This document shows, in pieces, positions 9,348 through 20,000 of a stretch of DNA of 64,000 nucleotides; positions within the stretch are counted from its first letter, which is position 1, and every line of letters begins with the position of its first letter. The DNA lies in assembly GCA_019918135.1 (NCBI GenBank), contig WBZZ01005630.1, positions 97,501 to 161,500 of the forward strand, in the 5' to 3' direction. A program made the position numbers and the translations under genes. A model generated the notes under the pieces. It made no database searches and was not told the origin of the DNA. It saw only the letters and a program-made list of their open reading frames with translations. The stretch comes from Paulinella micropora (lineage: Eukaryota > Cercozoa > Imbricatea > Euglyphida > Paulinellidae).

Positions 9348-10527
9348 TTATAAAAATGTTAGATTTTCGCCAGGAGAAAGTTGTATATCGTAAGCTCGAA
9401 GGTCAACAAGCTGGCTAGAAGTAGCATTAACATAAAGTTTAAGAATGACGTCCGCTATAGTGGCACCACCGAGAGCCGTCGCAGAGGTATCCTTCGATAC
9501 GATTGAAGTTGTAGCATCAATATCGACGAAGTTCTCCGCCGTTAGTGTTCCAGTCGTTTTCACAATTCGCACTATGTTAACTTTGGCATCTTCGTTTGAT
9601 ATGCTCACGAGAGATGGATAAACGATTGAATAATTCGTAGCACCACCATTAAAAGTTGTTTTATTTTTTATGCTGAGAATTGGGCTTTCCGTTGTGCTCG
9701 CTGCCTTACTTCCTTCCGCTTCGTTTGATATGCTTGAATTGATAGTGTTTGTCCCTTCTATGAATAACCCAACACTCGCGGTTTTAAGGTTTTGAATTCC
9801 AATAGAAGCATCATTCCTCATTAGTGCGGTAAATGGTAATGTTGTGTTTCGCAGACTGACACCAGTGTTGGCATTCGCATACTTAATCATATGGACTTGC
9901 TGGAATCTGCCAGTCGTCGGGTTCTCAATTGAAAACTTAACAGCACCAAATCCTAAATACTGGAATTGAATTTGAAATACATTACCCTTACTCCAAAGAA
10001 TGACGGGCATATCTTTGGTTCCGTCGCACGGGTCATCCCAGGTTGCTTGCGGGATATAAGTAGTTGCTCCTCCTTTGGCTTGTAGAATATTCATTCCAAC
10101 ATCAGTTTTATAAAAATAGAAACCATTTGAAAAATCACTTTCACCAATTCCTACACACGAATAATATGTTTTCGCATCATCAGTCGTCCATAAAGCAGTG
10201 AAACGGGCTACTACCCCCATACCAGTCCGATATTTTATTCTTCTTTTACTTGTTAGGATTGCGGTTGAAGTATTATTCGCTTTTTTTTAATGCAGCCATA
10301 TTCGCATTAAATGAAACTGTCGCATTAGTTTGAGTTAATGTCCATACCCGTGTATTAACAGTGTAGGGAAAAATCTCCTGAACAACTGGTGTTAATTGAC
10401 TTGTTAATGCTTCGCCGAAAGCTGTTTTCATATTATTGGTTTCAATACTTCCATCATATCCGACTTTGACATTTATGAAGTCTCCGTTAGGGTCTTGTGC
10501 GATTAAATTTCGTTGGTGAGTGGTCAT
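9348..10527 (-). pseudogene. Putative structural beta-rich protein, split by a frame change in A8
   Basis: Two ORFs, 10527-10273 (84 aa) and 10220-9348 (290 aa), are joined by an open reading of the gap in the second frame (ILTSKRRIKYRTGMGVVARF). The change falls in a run of eight A near 10288 and is of the +1 type. The joined protein would be about 390 aa, rich in Thr, Ser, Asn and short hydrophobics, as in beta-sandwich virion proteins. The segment KYRTGMGVVARFTALW recalls conserved surface proteins of large DNA viruses, as I remember them. It sits immediately downstream of the MCP in the morphogenesis block. Likely a minor virion component. Confidence 0.55.
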
Positions 10528-10620
10528 CGTAGGTCCTTCCTATATTATTAAAAAAATAAATTAACTATCAAAAATTAATTGTAATTACGATCTCAAAAAC
10601 CTATCACTTCACTGGCGGGG

Positions 10621-12197
10621 TTAAGACATCAAAATTTCAATTCCCTTCACAAGCACACTTCGTTGAAGAATGGCGAATGTGTAGTGATTGAGATTGTTTC
10701 CAGCAGTAGTTGAAACGAACTCATATCGTCTCTCAGTGTCAAGGCTCAACCCGCTCATCTCATAGCCGTCGGTATCCTTATCACACAGCGGGCGGTTGTT
10801 GTCCCAAGCATCCACATGGAACCAGTTGTAATGATACACATTAGAATTCAAATAGCACTACCCTTCAACTTATCTTTGAGAAGCATATAGTCTTCATTAG
10901 CAAGTGTATTAATGTCAAACTGTTGGAGGCGACTTCCATCAAGAGTTGTGTAATATGTTCTAACCTTTGCTGATTGAGCCTGAACTATTGGAGGCCCCTG
11001 CGCATAACCCGCTGGCATATTGCTATTATCAAAGGAAGTATTGGCACTCTCAGTATTGTGGAAGGCTGCTGTATAGATACGGCGAATTCTCTCACCCTGC
11101 GAGCGGTTCATCTTAATGACATAGTTTTGCTGAGCAGTTTGAAGATTCTGCTTCCAAGCAATGGGGTATTCAATCTTAAATGGGAAGCCTTCACCAGCAA
11201 TCTTTTGTTGAACCCCCAAAATAACATTCGGGTCAGTCTCCACAGCAAGAAACAGATTTAGGTTAGAGACAGTAGCACCAACAGCAGTAGCCGCCGCACC
11301 AGTGGAAATAGAACTCGCATCAGTTCCATAGAATGAAGTGCGGGCAGTGCTTTCCCACACAATGCGCATATCCAAAATCTCATTAAATCCAATGGTTTTA
11401 TCCAGTTCAAAAATTGTTCCAAACAGCATTCCCAAAGGAAACTTAACTTGAATAACAGGGTCGGCGCCATTGTTAGTCCCACCTTCAAAATACTTAGCCT
11501 CCTCAAAAGGAACATCAACAAGGCTATAAGTTCCAGCAGTGCTATCAGCGAGAGCGGTATCATCGTGGCGACGAACATTAACAAGTGGCACTTTGTAGTA
11601 AGCTTGAACAGCAGCTTTAAGACCAGCAGCATCTGCCGCATCGGTGCTTGCTTTTCTTTCAGCTACGGTTCCAATCTCAACTCTACCAGCATTACACTTT
11701 TGAAGCATAGCACCAGAATTACCCGTCTTCTTGTCATCATCATAAGCTCCGTGGTTTTCAAGAGCCATAAATCTTTCATACTTCATTTCTGGTTTCCATA
11801 TAACCTTTGTGTAATTACCCACGTGTTGAAGATTACACAAATACTGCCCGCTTCGGCTTCGCAGTTCAATAGTTTTAATCATACTCAGACAATCCATATA
11901 GATACGATTGTAGCGACCAGCACCACCCGCAGCAGTAGGAGTGTAAGTAAATCGCAACACAGACCTCGCGAGGTTCAAAGGTCTAGTAGGAATTTCAAAG
12001 GTGCTTTCCATACCACCAGCAGTAGTAAGGGCAACATTTGCCGCCCCTTCACGGCTAGTAAGCTTATTCAACTCATACTTACCCGTAAGCAGTTCCTTAG
12101 CCTGATGGACGAGTTCGCCACCATATTGGACTGACATTTTTTTTGTAAGTGCTTCGCAGAGACTTCGCCTCCGCACCTCCAAGTTGTTTTTTCTCAA
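10621..12197 (-). pseudogene. Major capsid protein (double jelly-roll type), -1 frame break near C-terminus
   Basis: The main ORF covers 12197-10848 (449 aa; a second plausible start is Met at 12134, MSVQYGGELV). It stops at TGA, while the frame shifted by -1 continues as NSNVYHYNWFHVDAWDNN to 10621 (about 76 aa). Joined length of about 505-525 aa fits a double jelly-roll MCP. Features are an N-terminal helix, LARSVLRFTYTP, IYMDCLSMIKTIEL, IWKPEMKYERFMALE and many short beta-type stretches. The C-terminal HYTFAILQRSVLVKGIEIL resembles the last strands of other PLV/virophage MCPs. It forms the hexon lattice of the capsid. Confidence 0.8.
12148..12178 (-). repeat. Dispersed GC-rich motif, copy before the MCP
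   Basis: On the minus strand this reads GGAGGTGCGGAGGCGAAG followed by TCTCTGCG. It is a relative of the GGAGGTGCGGAGGCTTGCCT motif at 21412-21436 and lies just before the second MCP start codon, inside the possible N-terminal extension. Confidence 0.5.
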
Positions 12198-12260
12198 AAG
12201 GTTCTATATCTTATAGATAAAAAAATAAATAAATAATTCTAAATTACCTTACTAACCTCA

Positions 12261-12297
12261 TGCGGGGTTGTAGGGGGGCAGGCCCCTACCGGTTTTT
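12261..12297 (-). repeat. Dispersed GC-rich hairpin between MCP and penton genes
   Basis: GTAGGGG..GGCAGG..CCCCTAC forms a 7-bp stem and overlaps the end of the penton gene. The flanking GCGGGGTT matches the reverse complement of 16620-16650. It stands out against AT-rich surroundings. Possibly a transcription-end hairpin or a small mobile repeat. Confidence 0.5.
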
Positions 12298-13098
12298 CAA
12301 CAAATTAAAAAATGAATTAAATAAATTAAAATAATTCGTTTCACGGTAAATCAACAATGTCATTACGATGCCGAGACCATTTAGGTTAATTGGTTGGTCG
12401 TTTCCGTCGGTTAAGTAAAACCTAAATACATTGTTTGAATTGGCGGACAGTCTTTTGCCATACTCCGACCCGCTTCCATCGTAGATAACAGAGCCAAACG
12501 GGATTTCGTTAGCGGTATATATTTCCTGTAATACGTGGTTATCGCCTTCTCCAATTAGGTCCGACTGTAGATACAATGTTTTTTCGCCCGTCAAGATTAT
12601 GACGTTTGGAGACTTAATGACGTTGTTAGCGAAGAAGTATGTTGAGCTACGGTCAAAACCCATTACTTCGTGAATACGTGTTTCGGTGTCAAATATAAAC
12701 CGTGGTTGAATACCTCCATTGTTTGCTACTGTAAATAATAGCTTTCCGTCTTCTGGGTCGGTGTTTGTGTTGTTGCTCGCGACGGTGTATGTGTAGTCGT
12801 TCGGGCTTTCGGCGGTTAGCACCTCGGCCAGCTTATTTTTTAAGTTGTTCATTGTGTAGTTTCCCTCGGGTATCGTAATGAGCGCCTCATACCCATCTTC
12901 ACTCAGAGTAAAAGTGTTGTAAGGACTTGCCACGGAGTAATATGATTTCGGCACATAGATATGAAGTATTTTACAATGCGTCGGGTTGTCTAGTCCTTTC
13001 ATATCAATGGAGTGAGTAAAATCGCTGTCCGTGCCATTTATCCTATTTTTGCTATTTATGTAATAGATACCACTACTTCGCCCACCACGGTATTCCAT
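12286..13098 (-). CDS. Penton / minor capsid protein (single jelly-roll type, 270 aa)
   Basis: Family features of the Polinton/virophage penton protein: INSKNRINGTDSDFTHSID near the N-terminus (about residues 14-32), the IYVPKSYYSV segment (about 46-55), YNTFTLSEDG..ITIPEGNYTMNNLKNKL (about 58-90), and a C-terminal strand region ending NGLGIVMTLLIYR. This protein closes capsid vertices. The ORF is intact and lies upstream of the MCP in the minus-strand operon-like block, the usual Polinton order. The last codons run into a GC-rich hairpin. Confidence 0.82.
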   Translation of the reverse strand: MEYRGGRSSGIYYINSKNRINGTDSDFTHSIDMKGLDNPTHCKILHIYVPKSYYSVASPYNTFTLSEDGYEALITIPEGNYTMNNLKNKLAEVLTAESPNDYTYTVASNNTNTDPEDGKLLFTVANNGGIQPRFIFDTETRIHEVMGFDRSSTYFFANNVIKSPNVIILTGEKTLYLQSDLIGEGDNHVLQEIYTANEIPFGSVIYDGSGSEYGKRLSANSNNVFRFYLTDGNDQPINLNGLGIVMTLLIYRETNYFNLFNSFFNLLKNR

Positions 13099-13188
13099 TG
13101 TAGGAGCTTTTTTTCAAAAACCTCCTACGACCTCAAAAACTATATATAGGAAAACATATTTTTGTTTTTTAAATTTGCTCAACCATAA

Positions 13189-13214
13189 ATGGGGGTGCGG
13201 GGGCTTGCCCCTGC
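13189..13214 (-). repeat. Dispersed GC-rich hairpin between penton and protease genes
   Basis: GGGGGTGCGGGGGCTTGCCC followed by CTGC. It lies between the protease stop (13214) and the penton start (13098). The identical 24-mer occurs at 15549-15572 inside the ATPase gene. Confidence 0.6.
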
Positions 13215-14768
13215 TAAATAAAGGTATCAAAGCCGTATCCGTTCTGAGCTTTTAACTTTTCCGCTTCCTTCTCTTTTAAGTCTGTATAGCCACTGGCGAA
13301 TTTAAATCGGGTTCCTTTTGCCCGCTCTAAAAGAAACCGCATACTGTGCCATCCGCAAGTATCGCTCGTATCGCTCTGTTGTTTAACTTGATTAACCTTC
13401 ATTAATAAATAACTATCAGGACGGCTTTTATCAATTAGCTGTTTCATTTGTGTTGGAAAAATTCAGTCGGTTGATATTCTGCTAGCGGGTCGTAGATTTC
13501 AACACTCCTATCGCCATTCAGACTAACCCAAACAGCCATCCGATGTTGCCCTTTTTTGTTGCTCGGGTCTGTGTTCATAATGAAACCATACTTTTTGCTT
13601 TTTTCTGGCTTTAACTGGTTGATTTGGTCGCTAGCTATCGTGCCGAGAAACCAATCGTGCTTTTTCATTATGTCATCTATTTCATTCGTCCTTAATCCTT
13701 TACCGATACCAGACTGTTCGCCAGGGTCCTCCGTTTCACTCACTAAATCTTCGTTATTACTATCCGGTTCTTCTACTTTTTCTTCTACTTTACCGACTTC
13801 TTCTACTCCTTTTTCTTCTACTGCTGGATTTTCTACTTTGTTTTCTCTATCTTGTTCTTCTTTTCTTTTTTGGACCGCATTTTCTACCCATAAATCAAAC
13901 GACGCCCAAGCCTGGTCCGGCGACATCATCCCTTCGTTTATAACAGGACTGGTATATAGCCATCTTTTCAACATTTCAGAGTAATTTATTCTTCCCCCTT
14001 TTGCTGGTTTAATATCTGGAATATTGTGCCCGATATATCGTAGTTTTTTAACAACAATGTCATTACCAGGTTTTCCTGCTCTATGCCGTTTCTGTTTTAG
14101 CGGCTCGGAGAACATATTATCAATTAACTTTTCCTTTTTAGTTTGCTTATGTTTCTCCTCTTCTTCCGCATCCTTTACAATTATACCTCTCCGTCTTCTT
14201 GGTGGTCGTCCAGGGGGTGGCGGTGGTGGTGGTTTTATCATAGGCGGGGCGATTGGCGCCATTAATAATCCCTGTCTATGTCTTCGTTCAGCATTTAGTT
14301 CCTGGATAAGTCGTTGTTCCTTTTTCATTTCCCTATCTATTTCTTCCTGTCTGTCCTTAGCATCGGCGAGGTCTTTTCTTCCTGCCTTTTCTTCTCCGCT
14401 TGTAGGTCCTCCCGCGCTGACTTTTCTTTTTTATCAATAGCATCAATACCCTCATATTTCTCCTGTTTAAGTTTATCTAAGTGGTCTTGAATAGCCATTC
14501 TCGTGTTCTGTTCAATCTCTGACAGGCTTTGAACTTTTTTCAGTTTTCTTTTGTCTTTATGTGTCGGCCACGGTTTCTTTGATTTTGTTTTATTCAAGTA
14601 TTTCATAAATAGCTTAACAATTTGAAGTGTTGATAAGTCGTTTGTCTTACTTCCAAAGTTAAGATATGCTCGTTTGCCTTTTACTTTGATATATGGCCGT
14701 CCATCTTTCGTTCTGTATATTCTAGGCGGTCGTTGTTTTCGCGCACCTCCGTTTATTATTTTCGTCAT
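13214..14768 (-). pseudogene. Adenoviral-type cysteine protease with long N-terminal region, two -1 frame breaks
   Basis: Three pieces: 14768-14337, 14328-13444 and 13447-13214. The first joint reads through in the shifted frame (KDLADAKDRQEEIDREMKK), the second lies at TTTTT near 13463. N-terminal piece: KDGRPYIKVKGKRAYLNF and a charged coil. Middle: a basic/proline stretch (eight prolines) and acidic Glu/Val repeats. The catalytic part spans the second joint: HRMAVWVSLNGD with His and then YDP, followed by SDTCGWHSMRF with the candidate nucleophile Cys. Total of about 515 residues, much longer than adenovirus protease (about 200). It processes capsid precursors during maturation. Confidence 0.75.
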
Positions 14769-14834
14769 AGTTATATTGAGTAAAAAAAATTAATATAAGA
14801 TTTAGTTTAATACAGAACCCCATCGGAGGGGGGT

Positions 14835-15086
14835 TTAAAATTTAAGCGCCCCACGGCCTCGCTGCTTGCCGTAGCCTTGTTTGGCCGCAGCCATCGCAAC
14901 CTTACCAGCATACGGAACTCCAATGTCGTTAAGAAAAGTAGCACCCTTTGAAACCGATTTATTCTTTTTGATAAAACTATTAGCATCCAATATTGCTTGT
15001 CCGACTTTCTTCCAATTTACTTTACCACCCTGTTGCCCACAGCCCTTTTGTTTCTTGCGACCAGTTTTCTTTTTTCCGCCCGCCAT
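14835..15086 (-). CDS. Small basic core-like protein (83 aa)
   Basis: The N-terminus is strongly basic (MAGGKKKTGRKKQKG). The middle reads NWKKVGQAILDANSFIKKNK, and the C-terminus FLNDIGVPYAGKVAMAAAKQGYG followed by RGRGALKF. This resembles the small basic or membrane-active core peptides of adenoviruses and PLVs (the ND-x-G-x-P...GYG pattern is familiar from PLVs). A likely DNA-condensing or precursor virion peptide, possibly a protease substrate. It lies between the protease and the ATPase. Confidence 0.6.
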   Translation of the reverse strand: MAGGKKKTGRKKQKGCGQQGGKVNWKKVGQAILDANSFIKKNKSVSKGATFLNDIGVPYAGKVAMAAAKQGYGKQRGRGALKF

Positions 15087-15188
15087 TGTGTTTGAGTTTC
15101 TTGTTATTTTTCCGACTGTTGGAATGGCTTCAACCCTGTTGTTTTGACGACCATTATAATATATAGAAAAAAATAATCAATAATAAAT

Positions 15189-16012
15189 TCATAAAAATCG
15201 TTTGTTGAAATTTTGCCGTAGTTCATCAGAAACCGCATCCACATACAAAAAGTTAAACCTCTCTTTCGTCGCCTCGTGGTATTTTTCAATAAAGTATTCA
15301 AGGTCGTAGCCGAGGTCCAGATGTTTATACACGAGTTCGATTTTATCTACACTCTGTCCAGGAAAAATAAGAAGGTAGTCCAGCTGTTTAATCGCCTCGG
15401 GTCGTAAGTCGTTTAGATACTGCGAGCTCATAATAACCTTTGACTTATAATGGGGTTTTTCTTTAACAAGTCGCTCACGGACTTATCCCTTAAACCTGAG
15501 CCAAGGTCATCAAGAACAAACACGACTTCTGGAGTTTGATACTTGGATGGGGGTGCGGGGGCTTGCCCCTGCTTCTTCTTTTCACCCTCTTTACCAAAAT
15601 AAAGAAACTTCGGCTTTGGTTCTTCTTTACCATCCTGTACAATCTCTCCTTCTTCTTGCTCTTCGTCTGGCTTATTGAGCTTGTCTAATTCGTAATCAAT
15701 CACGCTGTAGCCTTCCGTTTTCAAATATGTGTATATCGCCATCGGGTTTCCCTTTTTCTTAAAGTGCTTCACCATTTCTTTGTATATGTTGTCCTTATGT
15801 ATCGCGCTGGCTATGATAACAATACGGGTCTTTTTGTCAGTCGTTCGTTTCAGGATTTCGAACAGTGCTGTCGTCTTACCGCTCTTCTTGCGAGCGAGAA
15901 GAAATATATTGGCATACGGTTCATCAAGTAACTTATATCCTTTTGCCAACTTGTCGCCATCTCCGTTTTGCTTGACTGGTTTCACCTTTACGTTATTGAT
16001 TTTCTCCATCAC
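15189..16012 (-). pseudogene. A32/FtsK-HerA-type genome packaging ATPase, -1 frame break
   Basis: Pieces 16012-15428 (194 aa) and 15431-15189 (80 aa). The second frame can be read upstream through KPHYKSKVIMSSQYL, placing the break near the A5/C4 run at about 15450-15458. Walker A is LLARKKSGKTTALFEIL (about residues 33-49), Walker B VVFVLDDLGSG (about 164-174), and the downstream SSQYLNDL and later Arg-rich helices fit the A32 family. It pumps DNA into the capsid. The segment QGQAPAPPS between the Walker motifs is encoded by the GC-rich hairpin repeat, so the repeat has been accommodated inside the gene. Confidence 0.82.
15549..15572 (-). repeat. Dispersed GC-rich hairpin inside the ATPase gene
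   Basis: The same 24-bp GGGGGTGCGGGGGCTTGCCC + CTGC as at 13189-13214, but here inside the coding sequence. On the coding strand it adds a Gln/Ala/Pro-rich peptide between charged KKK and YQTPEVV, without breaking the frame. Confidence 0.6.
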
Positions 16013-16024
16013 TCTATATTTTTA

Positions 16025-16408
16025 CTATCCGAGAAATTCCAAACAAATAACAATTCTTCCAGCTAGTTGGTCAGTCTCGATATTGCCGCTGTCCGTTTTA
16101 AGCACTCTAAAACTGTATTGTCCGTCGGTCCAGCCTACTACACCCAAATTGTAGCTGAGATTGGAAATGTTCGCCGTGTTGCTGTCAGCAAATGTGCCAA
16201 TAATTCCAATGCGGTCCATATGGAGGATTTTTGTTTTCGTTTCTGTCGTGTTATTCATATAGTGGATAAACTTAACATTCATTCTGGTTGGTGTAAAGTT
16301 CATTTGAATGGTCTTGTTGAATGTCTTGCTACCGCCAACAAAATCATTACTTAGAAAAATAATCCGCTGATATTTATAGTCCGTCATGTCGCCTATACTA
16401 ATGTTCAT
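16025..16408 (-). CDS. Putative small virion protein, unknown (127 aa)
   Basis: Beta-rich composition: YQRIIFLSNDFVG, NKTIQMNFTPTRMNVKFIHY, HMDRIGIIGTF, DQLAGRIVICLEF. There are no transmembrane segments and no catalytic motif. It sits immediately upstream of the ATPase in the structural block (about 12 bp between them), which suggests a capsid-associated role. I do not recognise the family. The ORF is intact. Confidence 0.5.
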   Translation of the reverse strand: MNISIGDMTDYKYQRIIFLSNDFVGGSKTFNKTIQMNFTPTRMNVKFIHYMNNTTETKTKILHMDRIGIIGTFADSNTANISNLSYNLGVVGWTDGQYSFRVLKTDSGNIETDQLAGRIVICLEFLG

Positions 16409-16619
16409 AAACTTTTTATTAATTAATATTTCCGCTCGGACCGCCTGTGATTTCTATTCGCGGGTCAGCGAGAAAGAAAATGAAAGTTGTGTGTGGTGTA
16501 TTCAAAAAGGATGTGTGTATAAACCTATGAGTGATTGGTGTGTTAGTTTTGATGAAGCCATTCCGCTAATCTGTGCGGGTCATAGCTCTTGGTATAAAGT
16601 CTATTCGTTTGAATGCTAG
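16386..16619 (+). CDS. Candidate secreted Cys-rich protein (77 aa), antisense to the block
   Basis: A plus-strand ORF in the gap between two minus-strand genes, overlapping the divergent start at 16408 by 23 bp. Residues 1-20 (MSPILMFINFLLINISARTA) look like a signal peptide. The rest has seven Cys in the mature part, with CVWCIQKGCVYKPMSDWC resembling the PSI/plexin-type Cys pattern. No other ORF explains 16409-16619. If real, it would be a secreted or membrane-exposed factor. Judgement rests on the ORF, signal-like start and Cys pattern only. Confidence 0.38.
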   Translation: MSPILMFINFLLINISARTACDFYSRVSEKENESCVWCIQKGCVYKPMSDWCVSFDEAIPLICAGHSSWYKVYSFEC

Positions 16620-16672
16620 TAGGGACGAGCCCCTACAACCCCGCCGGTGGGTTCGAAAGGGCTTGCCCTTTC
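16620..16672. repeat. Dispersed GC-rich double hairpin
   Basis: Two adjacent hairpins: GTAGGGacgagCCCCTAC, then GAAAGGGCTTGCCCTTTC. The first, with its flank AACCCCGC, is the reverse complement of the motif at 12261-12297. Located between the Cys-rich ORF and the end of the membrane-protein gene, where convergent transcripts would end. Confidence 0.5.
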
Positions 16673-17027
16673 ATTTCTTACTTGAAGAAGGTGATGGAAG
16701 GCATATTCCAATCAATAGTGTTAAAATACCCACATAAGTGTTAGCAACTTCACACGGCAAGTTCTTTTCAGACAGCCTCACGATACAAAGTGTTATAATC
16801 GCGATAATGATAGCCATTTGAAACAGATACTTAATAAGTCGGCTGTCGGTCGGTCTATTTTTTATACAACAACAATTCCATTTATCTTCCAGTTCGTGCT
16901 CTACTTTTTTTTCCTCATTTTTTAATTCTATTTCAAGAACACGAGATTTTAATTCCGGAGTTAGTTCGCCATCCATATCCATAATAGGCGGTGGTCTGTG
17001 AAGTCTAGTTGTATTATTGTTGGACAT
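16671..17027 (-). CDS. Small membrane protein, unknown (118 aa)
   Basis: An N-terminal cytosolic-type helix (ELKSRVLEIELKNEEKKVEH) is followed by CCCIKN and two hydrophobic segments (about residues 69-85, FQMAIIIAIITLCIVRL, and about 97-111, YVGILTLLIGICLPSP) ending in SPSSSKK. The two-span topology with a short conserved LPSPS tail is common among PLV and virophage membrane proteins. A role in the virion inner membrane or release is possible. It overlaps the fibre gene start region by 14 bp (17014-17027), suggesting co-transcription. Confidence 0.6.
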   Translation of the reverse strand: MSNNNTTRLHRPPPIMDMDGELTPELKSRVLEIELKNEEKKVEHELEDKWNCCCIKNRPTDSRLIKYLFQMAIIIAIITLCIVRLSEKNLPCEVANTYVGILTLLIGICLPSPSSSKK

Positions 17028-20000
17028 TTGAAGGGAAAACGACTGCTCGGATTTCTGCTAATTGGTTGGTTAAATCTTGTAATATATTAAGTAAAGTTTT
17101 ATTTTCTTTTTCCAAATTAATCATCTTTTCCGCCACGTGTTGAAAAGCACTGACCAATATTGGTATAAAATCTTGGTATGATATTCCTTCAAGGTTGCCT
17201 TCTCCATCGTCTGCTTTTATTCCGCTTTCGGATACAAATTCTGGAAATACTTTTTTAACTTCGTCCGCAATAAATCCGTGGCCTTTTTTTTCTTTCTTCT
17301 CGTCTGTTTTCCAATAATATGAACAGCAGTCTGTTTTCCAATAATATGAACAGCAGTTTATTTTTGTTAGTTTCTCGCAACAATCCCCGCAGTCTAATGT
17401 TTTAATGTCTGATTTTAATCGTCTGTCCGATGTATAATTCCAAGCACCATTGAGTGGAACATAATTATAAGCACCAGAAACATCGCCTGATGAGTTTGAA
17501 GTAGTCCAAGCGTGAAGCAAACCAGATGACGCACATACAACAGCATAATTCGTATATCCTCCCGATTTCATAAATATTTGTGGATTGACAGTAGAACCTG
17601 GATATTTTCGTAATGTTAAAGAACCGCTGGATGCTGTTGTGATGCTTAAATCTCCTGTTGTATTAATATTCATAGCCTCTGTCTGTGTTATAGTTCCTCC
17701 AACTGAGACACCTGTCGCGTAATAAAAACTGAGTTTGTCGCCTACTTTGTATATTTGAAAGTTTGACCCTGAATAACTTGATTTCCAGTTAGAGCCGTCA
17801 TAATGACAATCAAAACTTAAAGCAATATTGTTTTGACTCCAGTTTAATTGTTGAAAAATTGGATAAACCGAAGTATTTATAAAGGCTTGTATATGACCGC
17901 CGTTTAAATTAGATGCCGTGCCGTATAATTCTAATCCACCTGTTGCGGCTGTTCCCTTTGAATTCCTTCCTACTATACACGGAACGCCAAGAGAAGTCGC
18001 CAATATTCCGCTGAATTCTTTTGTTCCTGCTATTGTCTGAGTTCCCGTTAATTTTACATTCTGGCCGTCTAATGTATCCACATAAGTTTTATTTGCTCCG
18101 TCTGTTGAAGCCGATGGAGTTGCTAAGTTTGATAAAATTTGACTTTTCATATCAACTCCCGCATTCGCCGTTATTGCCCCACTTGCTGATAGTGTAGTTG
18201 TTGATACCCCCGCACTTGCTGTTATTGCCCCGCTCGCCGTCAGTGTGTAGCCTGTTATATTTCTAACATTCGTTATATCATAATTCAATGTTTCATAATC
18301 AAAATACAGACTGGCAATACGTGGCTGGCTTCTAAATGAAGTTCCGCCACTTCCCGTCTTATTTACTATAAAAATGATGTACCTAGCAGAAGCATTTGAA
18401 GCTGGTGTATATGTTTTCGTTGATTGTGAAGCCCACGCCTCCCCGCTCCTGCTGTCCCATAATGTGTAAGTCGCGTTGTCAGTGCTTACTCCAACATACC
18501 AAATACTCGGAGTTGTTTCAATGTAATTGGCAGACGAAGACCTAACATAATAATTTTTTATCCTGTATGTTGCTCCTAAGTCAATTTTTATGTATTCGCC
18601 TGTGTATGATACTCCTCCCCATGTGTTCGTAGTTGCGGGAGTTCTGTTATATACTCCCGTCGTGTCGTTGTAGTATATAGCCGTAGTCCAATAATCGTTC
18701 TGGTTTGAGTTGAAGGCATAATAAGCTGGATTGTATTCATCCGAAGCAGAAGCTACGAAAGGTGAAGGTGCTGAGTTAGTCGTCATAGTCTGCGGTGCGG
18801 TGTATAAAGTAAAAGCAGAAGCTCCATATTTTACATCGCCCGTCATTGTCCCGCCTGATAAAGCAAGGAAAGCCAGCGACCCAGTGGAATTTGCCCAGTT
18901 TGAGCCGTTGTATGCGAGTAATTGGCCGTTTGCTGGTGTCGTTATTATTACATCACTTAAAGCATCTATTGACTTAGTTCCTAACCGTGTGTCAAAGTCT
19001 GTATTCGCCCTTGCGGTGGTGTAATATAAATTGGTTCTCTCTGCTAAATTCGTCGTTGATTTAGTTCCGAGCCGTGTGTCAAAATCCGTATTCGCTCTGG
19101 CTGACGTATAGTAAAGGTTTGTTCCCTCGGCTAAGTTTGTCGTTGATTTAGTCGCTAGCCTTGTGTCAAAGTTTGAATTATCTCGTGCGGTCGTGTAATA
19201 TAGATTAGTTCCCTCTGCTAAGTTTGTAGTTGATTTAGTGGCTAGTTGAGTGTCAAACCTCGCATTAGTATAGTATAAGTTTGTTCCTTCGGCTAAATTT
19301 GTAGTTGATTTAGTCGCTAGCCGTGTGTCAAAGTCTGTATTTGCTCTGGCTGACGTATAGTATAAGTTTGTTCCTTCTGCTAAGTTAGTGGTTGATTTAG
19401 ATGTCAGCCGATTATCAAAGTCTGTATTTGTTCTCGCTGTTGTGTAATATAAATTCGTTCCTTCTTTTAAGTCAGTGGTTGATTTAGTTGCGAGCTGTGT
19501 GTCAAAAGTGCTATTAAAATTCGCGGTTGTTATGATTGAAGACACCGATATCGTGTTCAATAAATTCACGTTTGTTATGTTTTGCGATTTCATATCAATC
19601 CCCGCGTTTGCCGTTATCAGTCCGCTCGCCGTTATTGCTTTTGTTGATAAAAGTCCCGTTGTGTCAATAGATATTGCTGTGTTTTCCCACGGAACATCAG
19701 CGCCAACCGCGCGGTTGCTATCATACAAAATTCTAAGATAGTTTCCAACTTTAGCAATTGCGAAGTTTGAGGTCGCATAACTTGATTTCCAGGTAAAATT
19801 ATCTATATACGCATCAAAACCCATAAATATACTTCCGTGTGATGAGTTAATTAAAGAAAAAGTAGGATAATCATCTTCTGACGTTATTGCTTGTATATGA
19901 GCTCCTTCGACGTTATGATTATAAGTGCCATACAATTCTAGTCCACCTGTTGGTCCATTTATTCCTTTTGCCGATCTGCCTATGATTGCCGGTTTTCCTA

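Noticed and set aside
11448..12134. 228-aa plus-strand ORF opposite the MCP
   Set aside because: Antisense of the MCP, Ser/Ile-rich, with no motif. The MCP frame is strongly supported.
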